DNA of 64,000 bases from Campylobacter jejuni (GCF_002179635.1 NZ_NFOE01000074.1:1-64000); one strand, 5' to 3'; positions 26,839 through 36,334 are shown, counted from the stretch's first letter. Made by a program: numbers and translations. Notes: a model not told the origin generated them from the letters alone.

Positions 26839-29041
26839 TCCTAGCCCCCAAGAAAAGGGGGCTCTTAAAACCTTACTAAAACAAATTTGGCAAAATCATA
26901 GTGTTTATCTTGACACAAATACACTTTTTGATGAAAGTTTAATTGATACTCAAAAAGCAGCAATTCTTTTAAGTACTAATCTTGATAATTATGAAAGATT
27001 TAGCGCTTTAAATGAATTTAAAAATTTGATGAAAAGTTTAAATTTACGCTTAGATCTTTATGGTATACAGTATGCACAGGTTTGTTTTATTAATGCTTTA
27101 AATTTGGGAATTTTAGACAAAAACGAGCTTTTAAAAGCCTTGGAAAAACTTCAAAAAATCACCGATAATACTTTAATATGTGCTTTTGTATCTAGGCAAA
27201 AAGTTATTCAAAAAGATTACAAGCAAGAAGTTAAAAACTCACATCAAACACTAGATCTCATTAATCAAAACTTACAAGAGCTTTGCGAGGATGAAAAAGC
27301 TCAAAAACTCTTACAAGAAGCTTTGGTTAAATTTAGCAATATTGATTTTTCTATCGCGGTAACGGGTGTGGTAAATGCAGGTAAATCAAGCATGCTAAAT
27401 GCGCTTTTAAAAAAAGATTTTTTAGGTGTATCTAATGTGCCTGAAACTGCAAATTTGAGTGTTTTAAAATACGGCAAAGACCAAAAAGCTAAGATATATT
27501 TTTGGAATGATGAAGAATGGCAAGATATTTTAAAAAGCTCTAAAGATAATCAAGATATGCAAGAACTTATAAAACAATTAGAGCAAAATTTCAATCTAAA
27601 TGAATATATTGAAAAAGAAAATAAAAATATAGAAATAAAAATTGAAGAATTAAAAAATTACACTAGTGCAAAAAACAAAATCTCAGCACTTATTAAAAAA
27701 ATAGAGCTTTTTGCATCGCTTGATTTTTTAAAAGATAATGTTTGTATAGTTGATACTCCAGGACTTGATGATGTGATCATCCAAAGAGAGCTTTTAACAA
27801 AAGCGTATATAAGCAAGGCTGACTTTTTAATCCACCTTATGAATGCTTCTCAAAGTCTTAGCCAAAAAGATTGTGATTTTATTATAGAATGTTTGCTAAC
27901 TTCAAGGGTAAGTAAGCTTTTGATTGTGCTTACTAAGGCTGACTTGCTTAGTCAAAAAGACTTGCAAGAAGTAATTAGCTATACTAAAAATAAACTCAAA
28001 GAAAATTTAGTACAAAAGCAGCTTAGCCAAGAATTATTAGATAATTTAGATTTTGCGTGTATCTCTTCAAAACTAGCCAATGATTTTTATCAAAAAAAAG
28101 GTGGAAATTTAGAACAAAGTAATATTTTAACACTAGAAGAACTTATAGCTAAAAGCTTATATGATAAAAACAAAATTGCTCTAAGTGCTTATAAAAAAGA
28201 ATTATTATTACATTTAGAAAAAATAGAAGAAAAAATTAAATTTTCTAATAAAATGCTAAATTACGAAAGCTTTGAGCTTGATAAACAAAATCAAACTATT
28301 ATCAATAATTTTAAAGTAAAAAAAGAAAAATTAATGCAAGTAAAAGCAGAACTAAGTGCTATTTTTAACACAAAAGATGAAAATACTCAAGAAATTTTAA
28401 CACTTTTGCATTTACTAGCTAAAAAATTAAAAGAAAAACTTATAGATGAGTTAAAATATAATCAAAATAATAAAATCAAAAACAACACTCAAAGACTAAA
28501 TACTATCATTGATACGACTTTAAAAGATGGAATTTTTGATCTTTTAAGAGAGCTAAAACAGCAAAGTGAGTATAAAATTAATGAGCTTAAAAACACTCTA
28601 AGTGTGAAATATGATTTTTTAAAAGCTATTTTAGAACAAAATTGTGATGATTTTAAAAGTAAGGTGGAAACAAAAATAGAAAGCATTTTTACCAATGATC
28701 TTTTTATGGCATTAAAAGCGGAACTTTTAAAAAATTTAGAATCCACGCAAGATATTTATAAACTAGAAAGCTCTTTAGAAAATCAAATTTTAGAAAAATT
28801 ACAAACATTTAATATAGAAAAAATTGCCCTAGATTTAAAAAATAATCAAGAATTTTTTGCTAATTTAGAGCTTAGTTTAAATTTATATGAAAAAGAGCAA
28901 GAAGAACAAATCAAAGACTTAAAAGACTTGATTTTGCAAATAGAACAAAATGAACAAAATTCCAAAGAGTTTTTAGAAAAAAACAATACAAAATTACAAA
29001 GTTTAATGACTTTAAAAACGGAGCTTTTAAATGCAAAATGA
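26816..29041 (+). CDS. Dynamin-like GTPase 1 of a bacterial dynamin pair
   Basis: A protein of up to 741 residues of the dynamin family, Cj0411-type. It has P-loop GVVNAGKS at 184-191, DTPGLDD (G3), LTKAD (G4), and long coiled-coil helices after about residue 450. In C. jejuni the paired products DLP1 and DLP2 form a membrane-tethering complex. The start is uncertain: the frame has only a TTG at 26816 upstream, the first ATG is at 27028, and the hairpin at 26843-26863 lies between. It overlaps the next dynamin gene by 11 bases. Confidence 0.88.
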   Translation: MSLKETNNPSPQEKGALKTLLKQIWQNHSVYLDTNTLFDESLIDTQKAAILLSTNLDNYERFSALNEFKNLMKSLNLRLDLYGIQYAQVCFINALNLGILDKNELLKALEKLQKITDNTLICAFVSRQKVIQKDYKQEVKNSHQTLDLINQNLQELCEDEKAQKLLQEALVKFSNIDFSIAVTGVVNAGKSSMLNALLKKDFLGVSNVPETANLSVLKYGKDQKAKIYFWNDEEWQDILKSSKDNQDMQELIKQLEQNFNLNEYIEKENKNIEIKIEELKNYTSAKNKISALIKKIELFASLDFLKDNVCIVDTPGLDDVIIQRELLTKAYISKADFLIHLMNASQSLSQKDCDFIIECLLTSRVSKLLIVLTKADLLSQKDLQEVISYTKNKLKENLVQKQLSQELLDNLDFACISSKLANDFYQKKGGNLEQSNILTLEELIAKSLYDKNKIALSAYKKELLLHLEKIEEKIKFSNKMLNYESFELDKQNQTIINNFKVKKEKLMQVKAELSAIFNTKDENTQEILTLLHLLAKKLKEKLIDELKYNQNNKIKNNTQRLNTIIDTTLKDGIFDLLRELKQQSEYKINELKNTLSVKYDFLKAILEQNCDDFKSKVETKIESIFTNDLFMALKAELLKNLESTQDIYKLESSLENQILEKLQTFNIEKIALDLKNNQEFFANLELSLNLYEKEQEEQIKDLKDLILQIEQNEQNSKEFLEKNNTKLQSLMTLKTELLNAK
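26843..26863 (+). terminator. GC-rich hairpin just after frdB
   Basis: AGCCCCC and GGGGGCT pair perfectly around AAGAAAA. Such a GC-rich stem is very unusual in this AT-rich genome. No long T-run follows, so termination would be partial. It lies inside the open frame of the next gene. Confidence 0.55.
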
Positions 29042-30848
29042 TTTGATTAATGATTTTTTAAAAGCTTATGAAAATGCTTATTGTAAAAGCTTTGATGATA
29101 GTTTTGAAGGAAAAATCTTAGCAATCAAAAATGCATTTTTGGAACCAAGTTTGCATTTAAATGATGTCTTTTTAAAAGATCTTGAGATGATTATAGCTAG
29201 CTATAAAAGAGCCATCAATGTGGCTATTATAGGGCAATTTTCTAGTGGTAAATCTACGCTTTTAAATTTAATTTTACAAAAAGAATGCCTGCCAACAGGC
29301 GTGATTCCAGTGACTTTTAAGCCCACTTTTTTACGCTATGCTAAGGAGTATTTTTTAAGAGTTGAATATGAAGATGGTAGTGATGAGATTGTAGATATAG
29401 ACGAGCTTTCTAAATTTAGTGATCAAAGAAATGAGCTAAAAGAAACTAAAAGTTTGCACCTTTTTGCACCTATTGAGCTTTTAAAAGATATCACGCTTAT
29501 AGATACCCCGGGTCTAAATGCAAACACCACCGACACGCTAACTACTTTTAAAGAACTTTCTTTTATGCATAGTGCTATTTGGCTTAGTTTGATTGATAAT
29601 GCAGGCAAAAAAAGCGAAGAAGATGCTATAAAGGCAAATGCTAAGCTTTTAGAGCGTGGTGGAATTTGTGTACTTAATCAAAAAGATAAGTTAAGTCAAG
29701 ATGAGCTAGAAAATGTTTTAAATTACGCTCATTTAGTTTTTGATAAGTATTTTGAAAAAATTATCGCAATTTCATGTAAAGAAGCAAAATTTGATTTGCA
29801 AAAGTCAAATTTACCTTTGCTTTATGAGTATTTAAAAGAACTTGATTATGAGTGTATTAAAAAAGATTTTATTAAAGAAAAACTTAGTAATTTATGTGAA
29901 CTTTTATCAAATCAATATGATTTATTTCAAAATGCACTAGAGCAATTAGAACTTAAATTTAATACTATTTTGCAAATTTTCAAAGCAAGCAAGCTAGAGC
30001 AAAAAATCAAAATTTTAAATCATAATTGTTTAGACAAATTAAAACTTGTTGGAGAAAAAATTGCTCAAGAAATTTTAAAATTTATCAAAGAAAAAGATAG
30101 TAGTTATTATAAAGAAGCTAAGGGTTTATTTAAGAAAAATCTTTATGAAAAAGTTGCTTATAAAGCACCATATCTTTCAAGTGATGATGTGTTTTTGGCT
30201 ATGTTTTATAATTCTGAAGCAATGAATAAGGAATTTAAAAGATTAAAAAATGAAATCGCTTTAGAATTTAGTCAAATTAAAGATGATTTTTCCTTATTTT
30301 TTACTCATTTAGAAGAGCAAATTTTGCTTTTTAAGGCTCAATTTTCAAATTTACAAAAAGAAAATGCCTTAGAAAGTGAAAAAGAATTTGCTAGTTTTAG
30401 AAGCTTTGCTAGTGCTAGTGAGGAGCTTTTTTTAAAAGATTTTAAGCAATTATTATTTAAAAGCCAACTTGAACTTGATCTATTTTTAGAAAAGCTTAAT
30501 CTAAAAGCTTTGGCAAATTATGAGAGTGCTACTAAGCTTACTTTGGGATTTTTTAGCACTAAAATGAATGCAAGTAAAGAATTTTACGAGCTTGATAGCA
30601 CTGAGTTTAGCTTGTATCATCCAAAAGCAAGTGAGGTGCATCAAAGAGTATTAACCGAGCTTAATGTATATGAATTTGAAGATTTACTTTTAAATAAGCC
30701 TGTAGTTTTAAAAATTTATAAAAATTATATGCAAAGCTTTAATGATTTTGTAGAAGCTAAAAGACAGATTATTTTGAATTTAAAAAGTGAATTTGAGGCT
30801 AAAAAATCAATGATTTCTAGCATCAAATCCCAAATTTCTAAGCTTTAA
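29031..30848 (+). CDS. Dynamin-like GTPase 2 of a bacterial dynamin pair
   Basis: A 605-residue dynamin-like protein, Cj0412-type. It has P-loop GQFSSGKS at 68-75, LIDTPGLN (G3) and NQKDK (G4), then alpha-helical stalk and a paddle region with a hydrophobic patch near LTLGFFSTK. It is made with its partner upstream from one transcript, as the hetero-oligomeric tethering model predicts. The stop converges on mdaB with an 11-base overlap. Confidence 0.9.
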   Translation: MQNDLINDFLKAYENAYCKSFDDSFEGKILAIKNAFLEPSLHLNDVFLKDLEMIIASYKRAINVAIIGQFSSGKSTLLNLILQKECLPTGVIPVTFKPTFLRYAKEYFLRVEYEDGSDEIVDIDELSKFSDQRNELKETKSLHLFAPIELLKDITLIDTPGLNANTTDTLTTFKELSFMHSAIWLSLIDNAGKKSEEDAIKANAKLLERGGICVLNQKDKLSQDELENVLNYAHLVFDKYFEKIIAISCKEAKFDLQKSNLPLLYEYLKELDYECIKKDFIKEKLSNLCELLSNQYDLFQNALEQLELKFNTILQIFKASKLEQKIKILNHNCLDKLKLVGEKIAQEILKFIKEKDSSYYKEAKGLFKKNLYEKVAYKAPYLSSDDVFLAMFYNSEAMNKEFKRLKNEIALEFSQIKDDFSLFFTHLEEQILLFKAQFSNLQKENALESEKEFASFRSFASASEELFLKDFKQLLFKSQLELDLFLEKLNLKALANYESATKLTLGFFSTKMNASKEFYELDSTEFSLYHPKASEVHQRVLTELNVYEFEDLLLNKPVVLKIYKNYMQSFNDFVEAKRQIILNLKSEFEAKKSMISSIKSQISKL

Positions 30849-31422
30849 AAATTTTTTCTAGGTGTGTTTTGTAGTTGGTAAAATATTCTTGTATTTGAGG
30901 ATTTTTGATTACATCATTTACTATGAAAGTAGGTAAGGCACTCATTCCTAAAAACTCATGTGCTTTGTGAAAGTGTAAATACACTCCATCAACTCCGGTT
31001 CCATTAAAAAATTCATTCTCATCATCAAAAGCTTGCATTGGAGCATTCCAAGTTAGCGAAAGCATGTATTTTTTATTTTTTAAAAGCCCACCTGTGCCAT
31101 AGTTTTTAGTGGGTTTGTTATGACTTCTACCATCGTTTTTATAAAACACTCCATGTCCTGCTGTGAAAACATCATCAATGTATTTTTTCACTATCCAAGG
31201 CTCACCCATCCACCAACCAGGCATTTGCCAAATCAAAACATCAGCATTTAGAATTTTTTCTACTTCATCGTTTATGTTATAACCTTGATCTATGTGTGTT
31301 TGTTTGGTTTGTAAGCCAAGATCTTGCAGGGTTTTAAGTGCAAGCTCGTGTAAGCTTGTATTTAGTTTTCCTTTAGAATGCCCAAAATCTTTTGCACCAT
31401 TTAATAATAATATTTTTTTCAT
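30838..31422 (-). CDS. mdaB: NADPH quinone reductase of the MdaB family
   Basis: A 194-residue flavodoxin-fold NAD(P)H quinone reductase. It has LLNGAKDFGHSKGKLN (flavin phosphate), MPGWWMGEPWIVKKYID and a central SLTWNAPMQAF. It removes quinones by two-electron reduction and protects against oxidative stress. ATG 31422 is preferred to 31428 because AAAGG touches the first ATG but is six bases from the second. A 16-bp palindrome at 31487-31502 upstream is shared with the hxlR and adh genes. Confidence 0.9.
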   Translation of the reverse strand: MKKILLLNGAKDFGHSKGKLNTSLHELALKTLQDLGLQTKQTHIDQGYNINDEVEKILNADVLIWQMPGWWMGEPWIVKKYIDDVFTAGHGVFYKNDGRSHNKPTKNYGTGGLLKNKKYMLSLTWNAPMQAFDDENEFFNGTGVDGVYLHFHKAHEFLGMSALPTFIVNDVIKNPQIQEYFTNYKTHLEKIFKA

Positions 31423-31486
31423 ATTCATCCTTTGTATTTTTAGAAATTATAATTTAACTATAATTTTATGTCAATACTAAAATTTA

Positions 31487-31502
31487 TGTAATATACTATA
31501 CT
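31487..31502. promoter_or_regulatory. Candidate HxlR operator upstream of mdaB
   Basis: TGTAATATACTATACT fits the imperfect palindrome AGTA-N3-TA-CTA-TACT seen also at 34304 and 36255. It lies 65 bases before the mdaB start. Assignment to the HxlR protein is inference from the shared motif and gene set. Confidence 0.45.
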
Positions 31503-31619
31503 ATAAGAAAGTGTAAAATAAATATGTTACTTTTTATGATTAATTTTTTTAAAATCATATAAAAATAGTATTATTTTTTTTATTTAAGACCATATTAAAA
31601 AAGCAAGGAATAGAATGGA

Positions 31620-31625
31620 TATAAT
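31620..31625 (+). promoter_or_regulatory. Candidate -10 box of the gluconate dehydrogenase operon
   Basis: TATAAT lies 33 bases before the ATG at 31653. GATACTATC immediately follows it and resembles half of the palindrome found at the mdaB, hxlR and adh promoters. The rest of the 31423-31652 gap is AT-rich with no gene seen. Confidence 0.5.
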
Positions 31626-31652
31626 GATACTATCAACAAAAAGGAGGAAAAT

Positions 31653-32381
31653 ATGCAAGATAATGTCATTGATCGTAGAAATTTTTTTAAATTAAGTCTT
31701 TTGGGTGGCGGTGTGGTTGCTGCTAGCACTATGAGTGGTGGAGCTATATTGCATGCTGCAGAATTAACTCATGTGCACAAGAAAGCACAAGGAGGTTCAA
31801 ATAAAATAAGAGGAAAAATGTTTTTTCAAGTACAGACTGATTTTGATAATCTAAGTGCAGCATGTGAGAGAATTTATCCAAAAAATGAGCAAGGTGATGG
31901 TGCTATAGGTTTAGGAGTGCCTTATTTTATTGATAATCAATTAGCTTCAGCTTATGGTTATAATGATAGAGAATATCTACAAGGGCCATTTATAGAAGGA
32001 ATTGCCGAACAAGGTTATCAAACCCCAATGAAACGCAATGAGATTTTCTTAGAGGGTGTTAAAGCTTTGGAAATAATATCTCAAAAGCGCTATAAAAAAA
32101 CTTTTTCATCTTTAAAAGGAGTTGAACAAGATAAAATTTTAGTTGATTTAGAAAAAAATAAAATCGATTTCATAGGATTTAAATCTTCTGAATTTTTTAC
32201 TCTTTTAAGGGATATGACAATAGCTGGAGTTTTGTCTGATCCAATTTATGGTGGTAATGATAATAAAAATGGTTGGAAAATGATGCAATATCCTGGTGCT
32301 CAAATGAGTTATATTGACAAGATTACAAGCGATGAGTTTTTTGACATAGAGCCTATGAGCTTAGCTGATATGGAAGGATAG
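31653..32381 (+). CDS. Gluconate 2-dehydrogenase, small (gamma-type) subunit
   Basis: A 242-residue exported subunit of the gluconate 2-dehydrogenase subunit 3 family, Cj0414-type. The N-terminus DRRNFFKLSLLGGG is a Tat signal, so it probably carries the flavoprotein partner to the periplasm as a folded complex. A strong AGGAGG precedes the ATG. It sits three bases before the GMC subunit gene. The pair is known in C. jejuni to oxidise gluconate. Confidence 0.88.
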   Translation: MQDNVIDRRNFFKLSLLGGGVVAASTMSGGAILHAAELTHVHKKAQGGSNKIRGKMFFQVQTDFDNLSAACERIYPKNEQGDGAIGLGVPYFIDNQLASAYGYNDREYLQGPFIEGIAEQGYQTPMKRNEIFLEGVKALEIISQKRYKKTFSSLKGVEQDKILVDLEKNKIDFIGFKSSEFFTLLRDMTIAGVLSDPIYGGNDNKNGWKMMQYPGAQMSYIDKITSDEFFDIEPMSLADMEG

Positions 32382-32384
32382 ATT

Positions 32385-34106
32385 ATGGCAGAAGTATTAA
32401 AAAAAGTAGATGTGGTAACAGTAGGGGCTGGTTGGACAGGTGGTATAGTTGCAGCAGAACTTACCAAGGCTGGCTTGACTGTCTTGAGCTTAGAGCGTGG
32501 TATGATGCAAACTACGGAAAATTTTGCGATGATTCATGATGAGTGGAGATATGGTATTAATTATGGTTTAATGCAAGATTGTTCAAAAGATACAGTAACT
32601 TTTCGCCATAATGTTAATGGTTTAGCCTTACCATATAGAAAAATGGGATCTTTTTTGCTTGGAAGTAATGTTGGTGGTGCAGGGGTTCATTGGAATGGTT
32701 GGACCTTTAGATTTTTACCTTATGATTTTGAGATTAAAACAAAAAGTTTTGAAAGATATGGCAATAAATTAGGTGATGATTATACTTTGCAAGATTGGGG
32801 TTTAACCTATAAAGATATGGAACCTTATTATGATAAGTTTGAAAAAACCTGTGGAATTTGTGGAGAAGAAAACCCACTTGCTGAAAAAATGGGTTTGTTT
32901 AGATCAAGTCCTTATCCGCAAGAACCTTTAGAAAACACTAAAATGCTTAAACGCTTCGAAAAAGCTGCAAAAGAAATGAAATTGCACCCATTTAGATTAC
33001 CTGCAGCTAATTCAAAAGGCGGTTATACTAATCCAGATGGTCAAGATCTAGCTCCATGTCAATATTGTGCTTATTGTGAGCGTTTTGGTTGCGAGTATGG
33101 TGCTAAGGCTAGTCCTATCAATACTGTCATACCTAAAGCTATGAGCACAGGAAAATATACTATAAGAACTCATAGTAATGTTATAGAAATACTAAAAAAA
33201 GATGGCAAAGCTACAGGAGTTAGGTTTGTAGATACAAGAACTATGAAAGAATATATTCAGCCAGCAGATATTGTAGTGCTTACAAGCTATATGTTTAACA
33301 ATGCTAAGCTTTTAATGGTAAGTGGTATAGGTGAACAATATGATCCAAACACAGGCAAAGGAACTTTAGGTAAAAACTATTGTTATCAAATCAATATGGG
33401 AACAACAGCGTTTTTTGATGAGCAATTTAATACATATATGGGTTCAGGTGCTTTGGGTACAACTTGCGATGACTATAATGGGGATAATTTTGATCACTCA
33501 AAAGAGAAGTTTTTACACGGAGCTATGATTTATAGTGTGCAACTTGGAAATCGCCCTATCCAATCAGCTCCGCTGCCAAAAGGAACTCCAAGTTGGGGAG
33601 CTGAATTTAAAAAAGCTTTAAATTATAATTTTACAAGAGCTATTACAGTAGGAGGACAAGGCGCATCTTTACCACACAAAAGCAATTATTTGAGTTTGGA
33701 TCCAACCTATAAAGATGCTTTTGGAATGCCACTGGTAAGACTTACTTATAATTTTACAGATCAAGATCGTGCTTTGCATAAATTTATAACAGATAAAACA
33801 GCTGAAGTAGCTAAAAAAATGCAAGGAGTGAGATCGATTAAAAAAGGAGCTTATTTAAAAGATTATAGTATAGTGCCTTATCAATCTACACATAATACGG
33901 GTGGAACTACTATGGGTGCTAATCCTCAAACAAGTGTTGTTAATACTTATTTGCAACATTGGGATATGGATAATCTTTTTGTTGTTGGTGCGGGAAATTT
34001 TCAGCACAATAGCGGATACAATCCTACTGATACAGTTGGAGCTTTGGCTTATCGTTGTGCAGAGGGTATTTTAAAATATCATAAAAATGATAGACAATTA
34101 GTATAG
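32385..34106 (+). CDS. Gluconate 2-dehydrogenase, GMC flavoprotein subunit
   Basis: A 573-residue GMC oxidoreductase, Cj0415-type. It has FAD site VGAGWTGGIVAAELTKAG at about 14-31, GSNVGGAGVHWNGWT, CQYCAYCERFGC (four Cys) and the active-site end HNTGGTTMG and HNSGYNPTDT. There is no signal of its own; export is likely by hitch-hiking on the Tat-signal subunit. No dedicated cytochrome c subunit follows in this window. Confidence 0.9.
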   Translation: MAEVLKKVDVVTVGAGWTGGIVAAELTKAGLTVLSLERGMMQTTENFAMIHDEWRYGINYGLMQDCSKDTVTFRHNVNGLALPYRKMGSFLLGSNVGGAGVHWNGWTFRFLPYDFEIKTKSFERYGNKLGDDYTLQDWGLTYKDMEPYYDKFEKTCGICGEENPLAEKMGLFRSSPYPQEPLENTKMLKRFEKAAKEMKLHPFRLPAANSKGGYTNPDGQDLAPCQYCAYCERFGCEYGAKASPINTVIPKAMSTGKYTIRTHSNVIEILKKDGKATGVRFVDTRTMKEYIQPADIVVLTSYMFNNAKLLMVSGIGEQYDPNTGKGTLGKNYCYQINMGTTAFFDEQFNTYMGSGALGTTCDDYNGDNFDHSKEKFLHGAMIYSVQLGNRPIQSAPLPKGTPSWGAEFKKALNYNFTRAITVGGQGASLPHKSNYLSLDPTYKDAFGMPLVRLTYNFTDQDRALHKFITDKTAEVAKKMQGVRSIKKGAYLKDYSIVPYQSTHNTGGTTMGANPQTSVVNTYLQHWDMDNLFVVGAGNFQHNSGYNPTDTVGALAYRCAEGILKYHKNDRQLV

Positions 34107-34108
34107 AT

Positions 34109-34135
34109 ATATGTGAAGCATTTTGCTTCACATAT
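34109..34135. terminator. Strong hairpin after gluconate dehydrogenase
   Basis: A perfect 11-bp stem (arms 34109-34119 and 34125-34135) with loop ATTTT. It begins two bases after the GMC gene and ends at the stop of the small convergent ORF, so it can serve both directions. Confidence 0.75.
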
Positions 34136-34242
34136 TATTTTTCGCTACTGTCTTTTTCTTTTTTCTTTTTCCACAAATGAAGCGCAACTCCACATGCACC
34201 ACCAACAATAGCAGCAATGATAAGATTTGTGATGAAATCCAT
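34135..34242 (-). CDS. Small 35-residue membrane protein
   Basis: A short gene, MDFITNLIIAAIVGGACGVALH.. by translation. It has one membrane helix (about residues 4-23, glycine-rich) and a very basic tail LWKKKKEKD. AAGGA stands six bases before the ATG on the minus strand, and a shared hairpin ends it. It has no known function. It may match the small protein annotated after Cj0415 in C. jejuni; that is from memory and unsure. Confidence 0.6.
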   Translation of the reverse strand: MDFITNLIIAAIVGGACGVALHLWKKKKEKDSSEK

Positions 34243-34303
34243 CGAAATCCTTTTTAATGTGTTTCATTTTGATAAAAAATGATTTTGGATTATAATATAA
34301 AAA

Positions 34304-34319
34304 AGCATAATACTATATT
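34304..34319. promoter_or_regulatory. Candidate HxlR operator upstream of its own gene
   Basis: AGCATAATACTATATT matches the palindrome AGTA-N3-TA-CTA-TACT with two changes, 12 bases before the ATG. This placement suits autorepression. A TATAAT lies just upstream at about 34290. Confidence 0.45.
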
Positions 34320-34331
34320 AAAGGAAAGTAT

Positions 34332-34661
34332 ATGGAAGAAAAGTGCGATTTTACAGAATGTGGGTTTAACTATACCTTGTCTTTGATTTCGGGAAAGTAT
34401 AAGATGAGTGTTTTGTATTGTTTATTTCGCTATGAAGTTGTAAGATATAATGAGCTTAAAAGATATCTTGGCAATATTTCTTTTAAGACTCTAACGCATA
34501 CTTTAAGAGAGCTTGAAAATGATGATTTAATCACGCGTAAAGAATACCCACAAATCCCTCCAAAAGTAGAATACCGCCTTGCTAAAAAAGGACAAAGTTT
34601 GATCCCTATTTTACAAGCGATGTGTGATTGGGGTGAGGCAAATCAAAAGGAAGAAAAATGA
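34332..34661 (+). CDS. HxlR/MarR-like transcriptional regulator (RrpA-type)
   Basis: A 109-residue winged-helix HxlR protein with LSLISGKYKMSVLYCLF, RYNELKRYLGNISFKTLTHTLRELENDDLI (recognition helix) and the wing YPQIPPKVEYRLAKKG. Cys5 and Cys10 in the N-terminus could sense redox, as in related HxlR proteins. C. jejuni RrpA (Cj1546) is the likely counterpart. It overlaps the lipocalin gene by four bases. Candidate operators are at 31487, 34304 and 36255. Confidence 0.88.
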   Translation: MEEKCDFTECGFNYTLSLISGKYKMSVLYCLFRYEVVRYNELKRYLGNISFKTLTHTLRELENDDLITRKEYPQIPPKVEYRLAKKGQSLIPILQAMCDWGEANQKEEK

Positions 34662-35110
34662 TAGAATTATTAGATGGTATAAATTTAGAAAAATACATGG
34701 GTATATGGTTAGAAATGGCTAGAAAACCTGCATTTTTTCAAAAAACTTGCAAAAGTGCTAAGGCAGAGTATGAGCTAGAGTATGAAGGCTCTACGCCTAT
34801 AATTAAAGTCAAAAATATATGCACAAAAGAAAATGGAGAAATCTCTCAAGCAAATGGCAAAGCTAGGGTAAAATCCCCAAGAGCTTTGGCGGTTAAATTT
34901 AGTATTTTTATGAATGTTTTTAACAAACCAAATTATGAGATTATTTATATTGATATAAATTATCAAGTTTCTATCGTAGGTAGTCCTGATAAAAAATATC
35001 TTTGGATTTTATCAAGAGAGATTTTAGCAAAAGAGCAAATAAATTCTTTGCTTGAAATAGCCAAGCAAAGAGGTTTTGATACTAGCGATGTGATTTTTGA
35101 TGAGTATTAA
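34658..35110 (+). CDS. Lipocalin (Blc-like)
   Basis: A 150-residue lipocalin with the N-terminal signature LEKYMGIWLEMARKPAFFQKTC (G-x-W) and VGSPDKKYLWILSRE near the end. It has no signal peptide or lipobox, unlike E. coli Blc, so it may be cytoplasmic. It is co-translated with the HxlR regulator and converges on adh with overlapping stops. Its ligand, perhaps a lipid or hydrophobic electrophile, is unknown. Confidence 0.85.
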   Translation: MIELLDGINLEKYMGIWLEMARKPAFFQKTCKSAKAEYELEYEGSTPIIKVKNICTKENGEISQANGKARVKSPRALAVKFSIFMNVFNKPNYEIIYIDINYQVSIVGSPDKKYLWILSREILAKEQINSLLEIAKQRGFDTSDVIFDEY

Positions 35111-36189
35111 TTTTCTGCACTCATATCGATTACATAGCGGAATTTGGCTTTTCCTGAAGTGAGATTTTCATAAGCTTTGTCAATCTCACTTGGTTTGATG
35201 ATTTCAATTTCAGGATAAATTCCATGTTCTAAAGAAAAATCAAGCATTTCTTGAGTTTCTTTAATGCCCCCAATAAGCGAGCCATATACTTTTTTACCTG
35301 CTTTAAATACAAAATGAATGATGTTAATGCTAGGACTTACTTCATGTGGAGGTAATCCTACTATAGCCATCTCGCCACCAAATTTTAACAAATCCATATA
35401 AGCTAGTGGATCATAAGGAGTTGGTATGGTAGAGATGATAAGGTCAAATCTTTCTTTTACTACGCTTTTATCTGTACTAGTATAAAAATTACTCACACCC
35501 ATAGCTAAAGCTTCTGCTTTTTTGTTTTCATTTCTTGCAAAAACACTTACTTTTGCACCCATTTTTACAGCATATTTTACTGCCATCATACCAAGCCCAC
35601 CAAAACCTGCTACGGCTACACTTGAGCCTTCTTTGATGTTTGAAAATTTAAGCGGTGAGTAGGTAGTAATACCCGCACAAAGTAAAGGTGCTACTTTGTC
35701 AAGTGGAGCATTTTTTGGTACATTGATAGCAAATTTTTCACTTACTACGATGTTGTTTGAGTAGCCTCCATAGGTGTTTTCATTATCATGAAATACATCT
35801 TTGCAGTTATAAGTGTAGATGGTTTTACCATTTTCGCAAAATTGTTCTTGAGATTTTTTGCATGCTTCGCACTCTCCGCATGAGTTTACCATGCACCCAA
35901 CCCCAGCATAATCACCTACTTTAAATTTACTCACATTTTCACCCACTGCGATAACTTCTCCTGCTATCTCATGACCAGGTACGCAAGGGTAGGTTGCCTC
36001 GCCCCATTCGCTTCTTGCGGTGTGAATGTCACTATGGCAAATTCCTGCGTATTTGATAGCGATTAGAATGTCGTTTTTGCCTACTTTATGGCGTGTAAAT
36101 TCAAAAGGGGTGAATTTAGAATCCTTGCTAAGCATAGCATAACCTTTGCTTTTAACACGACCATTTTCTAAAAATATTTTTGAGTCCAT
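35107..36189 (-). CDS. Zinc-dependent NADP alcohol/cinnamyl-alcohol dehydrogenase (Cj1548-type)
   Basis: A 360-residue MDR enzyme. Catalytic zinc ligands are CHSDIH and PGHEIAGE, with Cys later in the domain. The structural zinc loop is CGECEACKKSQEQFC, and the cofactor site is AGFGGLGMMAVKYA. It reduces aldehydes with NADPH in the cytoplasm. A GGAG precedes the ATG. The palindrome at 36255-36270 upstream suggests control by the HxlR regulator, fitting an aldehyde/electrophile response. Confidence 0.92.
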   Translation of the reverse strand: MDSKIFLENGRVKSKGYAMLSKDSKFTPFEFTRHKVGKNDILIAIKYAGICHSDIHTARSEWGEATYPCVPGHEIAGEVIAVGENVSKFKVGDYAGVGCMVNSCGECEACKKSQEQFCENGKTIYTYNCKDVFHDNENTYGGYSNNIVVSEKFAINVPKNAPLDKVAPLLCAGITTYSPLKFSNIKEGSSVAVAGFGGLGMMAVKYAVKMGAKVSVFARNENKKAEALAMGVSNFYTSTDKSVVKERFDLIISTIPTPYDPLAYMDLLKFGGEMAIVGLPPHEVSPSINIIHFVFKAGKKVYGSLIGGIKETQEMLDFSLEHGIYPEIEIIKPSEIDKAYENLTSGKAKFRYVIDMSAEN

Positions 36190-36254
36190 TTTCTCTCCTT
36201 TGTGATTTTTGAAATTATATTAAAGCTAGGTTTTTATTGCAATAGGGAAAATAA

Positions 36255-36270
36255 AGTAAGATACTATACT
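36255..36270. promoter_or_regulatory. Candidate HxlR operator upstream of adh
   Basis: AGTAAGATACTATACT, the best copy of the palindrome shared with the mdaB and hxlR promoters, 66 bases before the adh start. Confidence 0.5.
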
Positions 36271-36309
36271 AAAGGTGAGTAAGTTTGTTTTTTTGAAATA
36301 ATATAACTC

Positions 36310-36334
36310 AACTACCAATAAAAACCCGGTAGTT
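36310..36334. terminator. Hairpin in the adh to cyclophilin-like gap
   Basis: AACTACC and GGTAGTT flank an 11-base loop. It is about 120 bases upstream of the adh start and 110 bases past the end of the cyclophilin-like gene. It may end the exported-protein operon or belong to a small RNA; nothing else is seen in the 36190-36444 gap. Confidence 0.3.
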
